Part shown: piece by piece, positions 9,701 to 19,100 of the stretch
Position numbering within the stretch: the stretch's first letter is position 1
Layout of the letters: each line of letters starts with the position of its first letter
Assembly (NCBI GenBank): GCA_943789375.1
Contig: CALSTX010000006.1
Coordinates: 1 to 64,000 of the forward strand
DNA: 64,000 nucleotides
From: an uncultured Opitutales bacterium
GTDB lineage: Bacteria > Verrucomicrobiota > Verrucomicrobiia > Opitutales > Seribacteraceae
Direction: 5' to 3'
The notes under the pieces: model-generated
What the model was told of the DNA's origin: nothing
Database searches by the model: none
What the model saw: the letters and a program-made list of their open reading frames with translations, nothing else
Position numbers and translations under genes: made by a program

Positions 9701-9954
9701 CATTGGCTTACCGCATTGGAAGAATGTGTGATGGTAGAACTGTCCGATGCGTCTAACCAAAGTTTAAGACCGAAAGCAAGTGGGTTGGTTCCTATCACAA
9801 GGGAGGCGTCGTTATGCTTCCAACCGCTTATGGTGTAGTTGAGATCAGGGATGGCATCACCCACCGAAAGGGAAAGGTCCTGCCCGGTGATGGTCAGTGG
9901 GGCTCTTCCGACCGTGATGGACATAGTCTGGTGACTTACAGGGACTGGCGGCAA
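6781..9954 (-). CDS. Giant adhesin segment 8 (MBG-like, Big_2-like, LamG, cassettes 12 and 13)
   Basis: The segment opens with an MBG-like module (GRAPLTITGQDLSLSVG, LNYTISGWKHND). It is interrupted by cassette 12 (LKLWLDASDSST to EGYLAHKWGLAGSL) and resumes with VTTDATSSSNAGTYYI. Next a Big_2-like module (LYSVSDSSVAELAVTN) is split by a complete LamG domain (LQAWYKLDETSG to IDDVRLYDGEM) and resumes as RLKVKAAGTVTLTATQPGD. More Big_2-like repeats follow, with cassette 13 (IRLWLDANNIDGDD to EGYLAHKWGLVSDL) between them. The frame ends at TAA after ADKTV near 6780. Dropping one T gives NSSNFDLNATASSGLP, the normal continuation. The start at 9954 is an internal TTG. Confidence 0.7.
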   Translation of the reverse strand: MPPVPVSHQTMSITVGRAPLTITGQDLSLSVGDAIPDLNYTISGWKHNDASLVIGTNPLAFGLKLWLDASDSSTITHSSNAVSQWNDKSGNNHHVSQATADKKPTTDSSLLNGLNTLNFDGSDYLQASSSNIKNENQTWVFIASVEATGSVDNTADSMISYGNWIDGSWELRGHDGYRFFGKVAKDGTTITTSNSSSSDLRGTTQLYSITFDRTNSKLSAWRNGTVFDNAVTDTRALLQNNKITIMANRSGVPKSLKGTFAEVLCFTSASSTDRLEIEGYLAHKWGLAGSLPSNHSHKNTSLVSLTRGPVVTTDATSSSNAGTYYIRPSDAASKKYSLTYVDGSLIYSSLTDQSIAWGQNFSGVGVGQTVDLNASATSNLAVLYSVSDSSVAELAVTNQSSLQAWYKLDETSGDASDSSANSNTGSLRNGPTYATGKFANAIVLDGTNDHIRAYGYTGINGTAGRTVALWFKTSAANKPLLQYGASGTGTLFKLSLNSSGAAVLDLGSATITSSTTGLADGNWHHIAASFPSAANSGAAKLYVDGTGNNGSGTTTINTGSAADLIIGRDGTSGSGYFNGQIDDVRLYDGEMNSTLVGQLYGNGNGDFNRLKVKAAGTVTLTATQPGDSSYAPAPSTTLSATFDKSDQTISFGTMPDKSVGDFNFIPDAVASSGLDVSFTSSDSLVAEVQSDGRTIKIRAAGSATITANQAGDSAYNAATAVTQTLTVGYFNLQANSLPGIRLWLDANNIDGDDTADTITDGTAIIQWIDQSGNNNHAGQATSGNRPTYGAAELNNKGVINFTAAQSFDLSADANIRVIAAVIMQASNQSAVTKPFGGNQNLTTSAQKFALGAIDSGVSSSDGGIVVWQFEPGAYSIYVDGVNKGSSTSSLSPNAFNKVGNDFAGEIAEVVAYDRALSDGVRQKIEGYLAHKWGLVSDLSSSHSYKNTKPAFGGTQILTFQPISDKQAGQSATLDVSADSGLTTFSFDSNDSTVVSFSGDATNGYQVNALKVGKVTITATQAGQAPWQSATASQPFIVTATPRADQTITFADIADKTV

Positions 9955-10103
9955 AAGCGGTGGAGTTTTCCGCTGCGGTTGCGGTGATGAGTGGCGGTGA
10001 ACCTCCTCCTCGTATTATGGCATACTGGTCCCATTGATCTCCATGATGCTCAGAGTCACTGGAGGTATAGTTCAAATCTCCCGAGCCGGTTGCCGAGTGC
10101 CGG

Positions 10104-10685
10104 TCAGGGAAACTGGCCGCGTCGCCGTAGGTCAGACCCGCAAAGTGTCTGGTCCCAGGTCAATGGACTCGCTGTACCTTTGCTTAATGACGGCACTGCC
10201 AAGAGCTTTGCTGTCGTTTCCGTCCGCGTTGATCGCGGTGATGAGTGGCATTGTGGTACACTTCCAAGTGTGGAGCTGGACCCTGAGATGACTCCTGAAT
10301 TGTTGATGCTCAGTCCAGTGGGTAAGCCACTCGCCGACCAGCTGGTTGGGTTACGAGTCGCCGGTACTTGGATGCTTACATTCGTTCCAGTCTCAATGGA
10401 GATATAACCTTTGGCGAGAAGGTCGAGCCCATTGACTACCAGATGGTTGCTACTTGCACCACCTGGACCAACCAAGATTTGGATGTCATTTGAACCGTCG
10501 GATACAACATCAAAAGTCTGTTTATTGATGGTAGAGGGAGTCCGTCCACCACTGCTGGTCATGTTCGCTGCGATCAAACGGTTTGTCCCACTTGCATCGG
10601 TAACCTTCAAGTCATAGGTGGTGTTACCATTGGCCTGGGTGGCATGGTGGTATGTTGATGACAGAGTACTCACCCGCTTTAACAT
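10104..10685 (-). CDS. Giant adhesin segment 7 (end of unknown module, He_PIG)
   Basis: The in-frame part starts at TYHHATQANGNTTYDLKVTD and finishes the module begun in segment 6, with NKQTFDVVSDGSNDIQILVG. A He_PIG module follows (GLPTGLSINNSGVISGSS). After TLGSVP the frame is wrong; the true continuation MPLITAINADGNDSKALGS lies in another frame. Between 10255 and 9945 at least five single-base changes are needed to keep one readable chain, so this is the most damaged part of the locus. Confidence 0.55.
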   Translation of the reverse strand: MLKRVSTLSSTYHHATQANGNTTYDLKVTDASGTNRLIAANMTSSGGRTPSTINKQTFDVVSDGSNDIQILVGPGGASSNHLVVNGLDLLAKGYISIETGTNVSIQVPATRNPTSWSASGLPTGLSINNSGVISGSSSTLGSVPQCHSSPRSTRTETTAKLLAVPSLSKGTASPLTWDQTLCGSDLRRRGQFP

Positions 10686-11157
10686 CGCTTAACTTAATGG
10701 TGATGGTACCATTGCTATTTCTTAAGACTTCATCTGAAAGAAGATTGCTTAAGCTAAGGAAAGGGCCTCCCGTAATCGTGTTGTAATCCCGCCAATGTGT
10801 CTGCCCGGAAACGGACACCTTGAGTGAACTACTATTACCAAAGGAATTGCTGTAGGTTTGCTCCACCAAGTTGCCATTGTCTGGGCTGGATGAACCCCAT
10901 GGATTAAAGCCAACATATCCTGCTTGAAGAGGAGGCGTGGTGTTTCGGCCAAAATCAACTTTAATTGCATCCGCTTGGAGAGAATCCAGCGAGATCAAAG
11001 GTTTGTTGTCGAAAGTTGGAGCCACATTTTTGTAGGGGTGGTTGGTGTCCAGGCTATTGGTTGCTCCCCAACGGTGGGCGAGGTAGCCTTCCACTTTTTG
11101 TTCCTCCGATGCTGGTGAGTTGGCGGGTGAAGATGAGCAGTTCGCCCACATCCCCAC
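10624..11157 (-). CDS. Giant adhesin segment 6 (end of cassette 11, unknown module)
   Basis: The real frame joins segment 5 near 11111 and reads ASEEQKVEGYLAHRWGATNS, the end of cassette 11. After HPYKNVAPTFDNK comes a module with ADAIKVDFGRNTTPPLQ and GPFLSLSNLLSDEVLR. It resembles a secreted-domain start common in Verrucomicrobia and Planctomycetes surface proteins, but I cannot name it. It continues in the next segment. The frame change lies near 10650, where KAGEYSVIN should continue TYHHATQANGN. Confidence 0.6.
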   Translation of the reverse strand: MGMWANCSSSPANSPASEEQKVEGYLAHRWGATNSLDTNHPYKNVAPTFDNKPLISLDSLQADAIKVDFGRNTTPPLQAGYVGFNPWGSSSPDNGNLVEQTYSNSFGNSSSLKVSVSGQTHWRDYNTITGGPFLSLSNLLSDEVLRNSNGTITIKLSDVKAGEYSVINIPPCHPGQW

Positions 11158-13696
11158 CGAAGTCCTCTGTGGAGGAGGCGGAGTTTTTACCCAATTTTAT
11201 ATTGGTCAGTGATCCCGATGATCCGGTGGATTTCACCACGATGGAGGGATACTCGGCATTGGATCCACTGGGGGTTAAGTGCCAGGTGGACTCGCTGGCT
11301 ATGCGACCGTTGTTATCCCCAGCCTGATCGGGGCGGCGGGTGGCGGCATAGGCGGAATATCCACCCACCTCGCTGCGCAGGGTGGAGACATTGAGAAAGT
11401 CACCCGTGCCATCAAACCGCACCGAGGGCTTGGTGCCAAAGGAGTTGGTCTGCCGGGTGGGCTGGTTATCAGTGTTGGTCTGGTTGACAGTGGCAGTGGT
11501 GAGCGACTTGTCCGTCCATGCCGAGACAGCTGCCCCATTGGTTACGGTATCGGTGGTGCCGTCCCCGTTTAAATCGGTGGCATCTATCCAGAGGGCGAGA
11601 TCTGGAATGGAGTACTTGTTGATCGCGGTGTTGGCAGGCACGAAGGTCTGCACCGGTCCCCAGGAGGTGCCGGCAGAAGTGGTTGCCTTGGCGGTGTAGT
11701 AGTAGGTCGTGCCCGTGGTCAGCCCGGTAAGGGGGTGGGAAAGTACGCCAATGCCGTGGGTGCCGGAGAGAGCATGGGTGTTATCCCAATTGCCTGGGGT
11801 GGTGCTGCCATTGTTGTCCCCCCAATAGAAGGTAACCGCAGCATCCTCACCGCCCTGAGTAATGGTGGGCTGGTAGGGATCACTTGAGTAGTAGGGGTGG
11901 GCGGCGGAGAACATCGTGCCCATTAAGCCCCACTTGCGGGCAAGATGCCCCTCGATTTTGAGGCGTTCGGACTCCGGTACCACCCGGTTGATGATAAAGA
12001 AATCAGCAATTTGTACTTTTGCACGGTAAGAATGAGTGTTCCCTTTCATGGCAAAATTGAGCAGAGTGGGCTTGCGGTTGGTTCCATCATCCGCACCGGT
12101 TCCTGCAGTGAGTACTTTTTGGTTATCCAGCCAGACATCTCCCTTGTCGATATCGTTCAAAGTAGCCTGGATCAGGTGCCAGTTGGTATCGTTACTGCCA
12201 GTGTCTGCACTGGTTGGCCAGAGGTTGCCATTAAAGGAGGCTACGTTGCGGGTATGGTTGGCCAGGGCGCCAAAGCGCCAGTTATTTGTGTGCTGAGAGG
12301 TGACCACCTGTACATGCACATCTCCTGCACCATTCCCCGTCTGACGATAGAGCATGAAAATGGAGAAGTTTTCGGTGTGTGCGGCCAGGTTGTCGTTGGA
12401 ATCATCCATGTAGACGGCATCCCCACTCCATGCACCGTCAAAGTCGACCACTCCCTTGCCTCCCAGAGTATTGGGCATAAAGGTGGGGGCGGAGGTTACC
12501 CGGTTGGCATCCCGGTTGTTACCGGATTTATCCTTCCACCCGGTGTTATTAACCAAATCGTACTGGGTGGTGTTGGCGGTGCCGTCGGCATCGGGGTCGT
12601 TACCATCCAACCACATTAGCAGACCGGGAACAGTGGATGAGGAGAAGGGCCCACCCGTGGTGTACGAAACACCCCCGGTGGAGTTTAAGTCCGCGTTCAA
12701 GGTGACGCTTGTCTTGGTCACATCGGTTGCTCCTGGTACCAGCACTTGGGGAAGGCCGAGGGTTACAAATTCCTGGCGATTGGATACGCTTGTGTAGTCA
12801 ACCCCACCTACTGTGGAAACCGCACTAAAGCGGTAGAAATAACGAGTGCCAGCTTCTAAACTAGAAAGATTGTGGGAAATAGATCCTACGCTAATATCAG
12901 CTCCACTGCTTAAATTCGCGGTATCAAAAGCTTCGCGATTACTAAATGCATACAAATGCCAATTATTGGCACTAAAGGTGAATTCTGCATCGGTACCATC
13001 AGCAACATAGGTACACTCAACAAGAAGGCTGTCTGGAGTTTGACCATCGTAAAGGTCCTGATCCACTGTTATAGTTTCGCTTAAATCAGAGCATGTAATG
13101 GTGTTGATCCGTGGTCCACCCCATGCCTGCGAATACAAAGCTAATACATAAGCTTTACCCGAAGTTAGACCAGAAATGGTAAGCTTTTGAGTACCACCAA
13201 ATTTGAAACCATCATCAAGAATTGCTCCAATATTTCCTGTCGCAGTGGAATCAGCTGAAGCATGCGAGCCATCAATATTATTAGTAAAACCACCAAGACT
13301 CCACCCAGTACCGGAAGTATTAGTAGTTCCGGTAAAGGATACTCCATTTACGGAACGGGTAGTTCCGTGAAGATTGATCGCAGTGGTGTAAGTGTATGTA
13401 GAGGAAACGCCCGAGTCGGCATCTCCATAAAGCCTGGAAGACTTCCAACCTGTGGAAACATCGGAAAGATCTGATTTACCATAGTAAATATCTACTTTCG
13501 TATTCCCGTCTGTGGCGAGTAGACTTCCGTTGGCGGTAGCGGTGGTACCAGCAACCGAGGTTGCAGAAGTGGCGGAAATGGCAGGTGGTTGAGTCTGCGA
13601 GTTGGTGGTAAAGGCGGTCGCATTGGTCCACACAGCACCAGCCGAGTTCGATGCCTTGATCCGGAAGACATAGCTGGTGCCTCGCGGTGAGACCAT
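11054..13696 (-). CDS. Giant adhesin segment 5 (FN3 modules, cassettes 10 and 11)
   Basis: This 880-residue segment starts with the end of an FN3 module (SYVFRIKASNSAGAVW). A second FN3 module (TKVDIYYGKSDLSD to GTRYFYRFSAVST) has a separate jelly-roll-like block inside it (VNGVSFTGTTNTSG to FSANNWHLYAF), which I cannot name. The third FN3 module begins TKTSVTLNADLNSTGG, is broken by cassette 10 (LLMWLDGNDPDADG to EGHLARKWGLMGTM), and resumes EDAAVTFYWGDNNGSTTPG. Cassette 11 starts at LALWIDATDLNGDG and loses its frame near 11111, just before its own EGYLAHRWG end, which is in segment 6. Confidence 0.7.
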   Translation of the reverse strand: MVSPRGTSYVFRIKASNSAGAVWTNATAFTTNSQTQPPAISATSATSVAGTTATANGSLLATDGNTKVDIYYGKSDLSDVSTGWKSSRLYGDADSGVSSTYTYTTAINLHGTTRSVNGVSFTGTTNTSGTGWSLGGFTNNIDGSHASADSTATGNIGAILDDGFKFGGTQKLTISGLTSGKAYVLALYSQAWGGPRINTITCSDLSETITVDQDLYDGQTPDSLLVECTYVADGTDAEFTFSANNWHLYAFSNREAFDTANLSSGADISVGSISHNLSSLEAGTRYFYRFSAVSTVGGVDYTSVSNRQEFVTLGLPQVLVPGATDVTKTSVTLNADLNSTGGVSYTTGGPFSSSTVPGLLMWLDGNDPDADGTANTTQYDLVNNTGWKDKSGNNRDANRVTSAPTFMPNTLGGKGVVDFDGAWSGDAVYMDDSNDNLAAHTENFSIFMLYRQTGNGAGDVHVQVVTSQHTNNWRFGALANHTRNVASFNGNLWPTSADTGSNDTNWHLIQATLNDIDKGDVWLDNQKVLTAGTGADDGTNRKPTLLNFAMKGNTHSYRAKVQIADFFIINRVVPESERLKIEGHLARKWGLMGTMFSAAHPYYSSDPYQPTITQGGEDAAVTFYWGDNNGSTTPGNWDNTHALSGTHGIGVLSHPLTGLTTGTTYYYTAKATTSAGTSWGPVQTFVPANTAINKYSIPDLALWIDATDLNGDGTTDTVTNGAAVSAWTDKSLTTATVNQTNTDNQPTRQTNSFGTKPSVRFDGTGDFLNVSTLRSEVGGYSAYAATRRPDQAGDNNGRIASESTWHLTPSGSNAEYPSIVVKSTGSSGSLTNIKLGKNSASSTEDFGGDVGELLIFTRQLTSIGGTKSGRLPRPPLGSNQ

Positions 13697-16091
13697 TGAG
13701 GGCGATGGTTGCGCTTCCGGCAGACTGAGCCCCGCTTAAACTTCCGCTGTAGTCCCAACCTGTGGTGGTCTCGCCCTTATCGGTAGTTCCGTAGTAATAA
13801 TCAATGGATACATCGGCCCCACCTGTTTCCAAAATGGTCACCGATGCCGTACCGGAGGTGGACCCCACAGAGTCAACTGTGACCACTGGCTGGTTAATCG
13901 TGGTCGATTTGTATGGATGCCCACTTGCCAAAGAACCAGTGAGCCCCCACTTGTGAGCGAGGTAGCCTTCGACTTTTTGACGGTCGGAGTCAGTAAGTTT
14001 TCTGTTATAAGAAATAACCTCACCAAATAGGCCTTTCCATCCTCTTCCCGCATTTGTACGATCAGCACCTATTTGATAGCCGGTCAATGATATGGCACTA
14101 TTTTTCGAAAATGAAACGAGGAAAGGTGAGGTCATTGTACTAACTACATTGCTGCCATTGTTACTTGAACCATTGAGGTAGAAGTTGTCAGTCCAAGTAT
14201 TTATCCAAAGACCGTTTCCACTATTTGCGCCTCCTTGTATACCATTATCTGAATTTGCACTTGTTGTACCACCTATGATTGTCGGCACATCCGTGAAGGT
14301 TGAGCCCCCAGTATATTGTGCTACGACATAAACATCCTGCCAGTTTGCATTGGTAGGAGTGGATCGATTCATCTTGATATATCTTCCCCATGAGAGAACA
14401 TTTTTCCCATTGATAGTTGCAGCTCCTGTTGTTGGTTCTTCTCCCGCTGGTGCTGTGGCATGATAATTATTTCCGCTTTTGTCATCCCATTTATTCACCA
14501 GATTAGATGAATGAGAAAGGGTAGAAGCATCCGCTGCATCCAACCACAGGCTCATGCCCGTGGGTTGATAGAGTCCTGACTGGAGTAGGGGAGCAGTAGG
14601 ATTGACAGTGATGGTGACCACCTTGGAGTCCGACCCGGCCAGGTTGCTGGCAGTCACCGTAACATTGTGATCGCCGATCTCGGTTGGGTGACCGCTGATT
14701 TCACCAGTTGTGGGGTTGATGGCCAACCCGCTGGGCAGACCGGTGGCGGAGTAGTCGGTACCGGAGTTGGAGGTGACGGTGTACCAGGTGGTACCATTGG
14801 TTTCTGCGTAAACCGCCGATGCATCATCTGCAGAAAGGGCGACTTTGTAGAGGCGGAACTCGTCCAGGTCGCCAGCAAAATAGCGAGCCGTGTTATCCCC
14901 ACCAGAACGGCCAATGTACTGAGGAGTACGGTTGGCATTGGAAGGGGCTGTTTTGTCGGTAAAGGAGGTAAATAGGGTACCGTTGCGGTAAAACTTCACA
15001 TTGGACGTACCCGCACCACCATCTTCCTGCACAACGGACAGGTGCATCCATTGGCCCCACTGAATGAGGCTGTCTCCGGAATTGGAATATTTTGCCCCGC
15101 TCGATGCCTGAACATCGAGCACCAAAGCTCCCCCGTCTGAACTTGTGTAACGCAGACCAATGCCCTCGGTTCCTGAAAGGGAAAGGATATTGGCAGAATT
15201 GCGCCATTCATCGGCCTTGATCCAGGCAGAGAGGGTAAACGCCCCGCCGAAGGGCCAAGAGCCCAGGTCGAGGTGCTGGCCGCTGCCGTCGCCGCAGGTC
15301 TTGCTTGAAGGCGAATCAAAGGAAAGAGCCTTGCCGATCTTTCCACCCACGCGGTTGGCCGCAGTCATGTTTTTAAGGGTGGCATCGCGTCCATTGTTCG
15401 AGAAGTCGGTAGCGGTTGCTCCGCTGGCCTCATCAAAAGCATACCAAAAGGCGAGATCGTTGAATCGAGTCGCTGAATTTTTACGATAATTGAGGTTGGA
15501 GAAGGTGGCGGTTGCCGTACTTCCCGAACTGATGGTGGGAGGAGTGTTTTCGGTAACGGTACCCTGTTGTGCCCCGGTTCCCACATCGACTGAACCTTCG
15601 GTCAAGTTGGTGGTGTAGGCAAAGACCACGCGACCGCCCCCACCGATACCCCCAGCTGGCGGGGTGGCACCCTTGGCCTGGATGCTTCCGTTGTTGGTAA
15701 TGGTTTTACCGGACAGACGGATGGATCCACCCGATCCACCCCCACCGCCATTGCTGGCAGTGCCGGATACCGTGCCACCATTGGCTGAGATTGTACCACC
15801 GGAAGTAATAGTCAAAGTACCATTGCCATCGGCTTCGAGGGAGATCGCACCTCCACCAGCACCTCCACCGGCGCCAGCACCCGAACCCCCGCCGGATCCA
15901 CCATGGAGGTGGGCGATGTAGGGGGAACCGTAGGTATTACCAAAAGAGGTATCGGTGGACTGGTACTGCCCCTTGGAGCCGTATCCACCCCCGCCACCAA
16001 CGGTGCCATTTACGCTCATTTTACCACCTCCGGGGCCATAGCCATTGTCGCTGTTCTTGGTGCCGCCATTGTGGCCACCGAGCTTGCCCAT
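13476..16091 (-). CDS. Giant adhesin segment 4 (glycine-rich module, LamG, He_PIG, cassette 9)
   Basis: The start at 16091 is an internal ATG. The frame is open and meaningful up to the junction near 16190. A glycine-rich module (GGGGYGSKGQYQS, GGGAISLEADGNGTLTI) leads into a segment where a LamG domain (LAFWYAFDEASG to DLDEFRLYKVAL) seems to sit inside another beta module. That module resumes as TTWYTVTSNSGTDY and runs into He_PIG (GLAINPTTGEISGHP). Cassette 9 follows (MSLWLDAADAST to EGYLAHKWGLTGSL), then an FN3-like module (ASVTILETGGADVSIDYYYG). The frame breaks near 13683: IALNGLTA should go on as RGTSYVFRIKASNSAG. A missing base around GCGAGG explains it. Confidence 0.7.
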   Translation of the reverse strand: MGKLGGHNGGTKNSDNGYGPGGGKMSVNGTVGGGGGYGSKGQYQSTDTSFGNTYGSPYIAHLHGGSGGGSGAGAGGGAGGGAISLEADGNGTLTITSGGTISANGGTVSGTASNGGGGGSGGSIRLSGKTITNNGSIQAKGATPPAGGIGGGGRVVFAYTTNLTEGSVDVGTGAQQGTVTENTPPTISSGSTATATFSNLNYRKNSATRFNDLAFWYAFDEASGATATDFSNNGRDATLKNMTAANRVGGKIGKALSFDSPSSKTCGDGSGQHLDLGSWPFGGAFTLSAWIKADEWRNSANILSLSGTEGIGLRYTSSDGGALVLDVQASSGAKYSNSGDSLIQWGQWMHLSVVQEDGGAGTSNVKFYRNGTLFTSFTDKTAPSNANRTPQYIGRSGGDNTARYFAGDLDEFRLYKVALSADDASAVYAETNGTTWYTVTSNSGTDYSATGLPSGLAINPTTGEISGHPTEIGDHNVTVTASNLAGSDSKVVTITVNPTAPLLQSGLYQPTGMSLWLDAADASTLSHSSNLVNKWDDKSGNNYHATAPAGEEPTTGAATINGKNVLSWGRYIKMNRSTPTNANWQDVYVVAQYTGGSTFTDVPTIIGGTTSANSDNGIQGGANSGNGLWINTWTDNFYLNGSSNNGSNVVSTMTSPFLVSFSKNSAISLTGYQIGADRTNAGRGWKGLFGEVISYNRKLTDSDRQKVEGYLAHKWGLTGSLASGHPYKSTTINQPVVTVDSVGSTSGTASVTILETGGADVSIDYYYGTTDKGETTTGWDYSGSLSGAQSAGSATIALNGLTARHQLCLPDQGIELGWCCVDQCDRLYHQLADSTTCHFRHFCNLGCWYHRYRQRKSTRHRREYESRYLLW

Positions 16092-16134
16092 ACCATAATT
16101 GATGGTCGTGCTGTAAAAGCCAGGGTAGGCGATC

Positions 16135-19100
16135 TCAGCATTGCCCCCATTTGCGGACAGGGAGGTGCCGATGGAAATATCCCCGCTGATTGGTGGTCTT
16201 GAGAATGAGAGCGTTTTTGCCCTGCAGGTTTACTGTTAATCCAGTCGCGAGGTTGATCGAGGGGAAGCTGAAGGTGCAGGTCTTGTACTCGATGCCATCG
16301 TCATCCTTGTCCTCAATCACACCCACGCCATGGGTGCCCCCGCTGTGTGTCCAGTACCCGTAAGTCGTATCGATGGTAAGGGTACCACTGGAGTGGGAGA
16401 GGGCAGCGGTTGGGGTGGATCCTGAAATATGCAGGGTGCCCGGACGGTGCCCGTCCAACTTAATTGTGCCCAGGGTAAGGTTACCATTGGTCTTGATGGC
16501 AATGCGTCCCCCGCCACCAGGAGTTGCGGTCAAACCCGTACCTCCTTTGGCTTCCAAGGTGCCGGCAATAGAGATGCTACCACCTTCCAAACGGATGGCT
16601 CCACCGGATCCGCCCCCACCGCTTTGGGCGTGGTTGGAGGAGGTATCTCCACCGTTGGCGAGGATTTTTCCTCCGGAAGTTATGGTAAGGGCACCATCTC
16701 CATGAGCAAACAGTTCCACTGCACCCCCACCGGCTCCACCGCCATAAGTGTCTCCACCACCGCCTCCGGAACCCCCAATTAAATGGTTGGCCAGTTCGGG
16801 TGTGGCATAGGTTTGAGAATATGAAAAGTCCCAGTCTTTGCCTTGTCCGCCAAAGGCAGCACCGCCACCCTGAGCACTGTTTACGCTCTTGGTTTTGCCT
16901 TTACCGGGGCCGTTGCCGTCCACATCCATAGCTCCGCCATCAAACCCGCCGGCTTTGCCGGATCCACCCACATTGGATGGGTCGTTGCCACCATTTACAT
17001 TGATGGTGGTGCCGAGGGTGATGGAGCCATGGTTGCGGGTGCGCAGGGATACCGCATTGCTACCGGTCAAATTCACAACCACCCCGGAGCCCAGGCTGAT
17101 GGTATCTGCGGTGTAGGTAACCACTTGGTAGGGGTAGGCGTTGCCATCTCCATCGGTGTAGGTCTTGTCGGAAAATTCACCGAGGAGGAAGGAACCATCC
17201 GAGTGGGTGATTTCACCCTTGTCCGTATCGATCGAAAGGGTACCACTGGTAAATACCAGCGAACTTACCTGTGGGCGAACCACCCGCACGGTGCCGTCCT
17301 CCCCATTCCGGGGCGTGCCGCTGTTTGCCTGGCTTTGCCCACCATTGGCAGTGACATTGGCATTGGTGGCACTGGCATGATTAAGAAAGGAGGAGGTGCC
17401 TTCGAGGTAAACCCGCCCGCCGCCACCGGCTGCTGGGCCTTCACTCCCGCCGTCGGTGGCTCCGGTGTTACCACCTGTGTTTATGCCTGGAACTGCTTGA
17501 CCACCATTGGTAGAGATATTGACTCCCGCATTGATTACCAGATTGGCAGCCTTTAAATAAATGGATCCACCAGAGCCGGCTCCGCCCACTTCATTGGCAT
17601 CGAAACGATCACTGGTTGCACTGCTTAAAGTGGAATCAATACCCCATTTTCCGAGTAGGTAGCGTTCGATCTTTTGGGTCCACAATCCGTAAGGATGATG
17701 CGAGCCACCAACAATTTCGCCCACCCAACCATCCGTTGTCTCAGTGCCAGAGCGGTTAACCATCAGGGCGAGTTTATTATTGCTTACACTCGACCCATAG
17801 CTGGAGATGGCTCCCTTATCGACCCCATTGATACGCACCCGCATACCTCCACCTGCAGGGAAGCCAAAAAGCATGGGCTTCCCTTTAAGGTCTACATTAT
17901 TGGAAAATTTGGAGGTACCACTAAATCCAGTATCCGCACGAACCTGGGCGTAGAAATTCGATGAATGTCCGGCATCGAACTGGAAGTCGTTACTGGTATC
18001 CCTTAGACCGAATACGGAATCATACTCCGTAGCCACAGAATCGATATAAGCAACAATCCAAAAGCTGGAGTGATTTCCGCTGGGCTGACTCACATTGTTG
18101 ATTGATTCCAAAAAGTCATCCGAACCATCAAAATCAATTACCTTCAATCCGTTGTAGGTACGGGTGCCGTAGCTTGGTTGTTTGGAGGCAGTAGCTTGAG
18201 CCATGTGAATGTTGGAAACTTTGTCATTCCAGTAAGACACCTTACCATTGGCATCCCGAATCACGGATGTTTCGTCCGAAGCATCGAGCCAAAAGGTTGG
18301 TCCATTGAAACCGTCCATCGGATCGGGAGAATGCCCGCCCTGTCCACCTTCGGCATAAATATCGGCACCGATGGTGAGTGTGCCTCCGGCGGTGATCTTG
18401 ATGGCTCCAGCACCGGTACCCCCATGGGCTGCCGCACCACCGCCTCCACCGGATCCGGCAAGGAGGGCGTCCACATTGATATTACCATAGGCTTGTCCGG
18501 AAATTGGGTGGGCTCCCTGATCGTCCGATCCGCCCGCGGCCTCGCTGCGGGCACCCTCGCCACCGTATCCACCACCACCTGCTGCGGTGCCAGCGACCAA
18601 GCCACTCAAAGGGCTTGCTTTTTTACGGGAACCTCCGGAATTAAACGGGCTTGTGCCCACGAGGTGTGTGGGCCCAGTTCCGTGCTTGGGGGCGGAGTTG
18701 TTGAAACCGGTGTTGTCGCTCCACGCCTTACCACCATTACCTCCGCCCAGATTGCCTGTTTTGAATACGCTTTGGTACACACCATTTCCCACGGAACCAT
18801 TGGCATCGAGCACAGCGTTGATGGTGGCATCCCCGGTGACATCCAAATGAATGGGGTTATCCCCAAAGAGAGACACAGTCACCCCGTCTCCAATGTTTAC
18901 GGAATCAAAGGAGAACTTGGCCACTTTGTATTGAATGGTGTTGGATTGGGCATCCGTCCACGAAAGGGTTTGCAATTCACCATTCCCTCCGGTGCCATCC
19001 GATGCGGACCACGATGGGGTGGGGCCGCTGGTGTTGAAGAATAGGGAGCCGGAGCTTAGGTCAATCTGGCTCTTGGATACAAACGATGCAGTTTGGTCTG

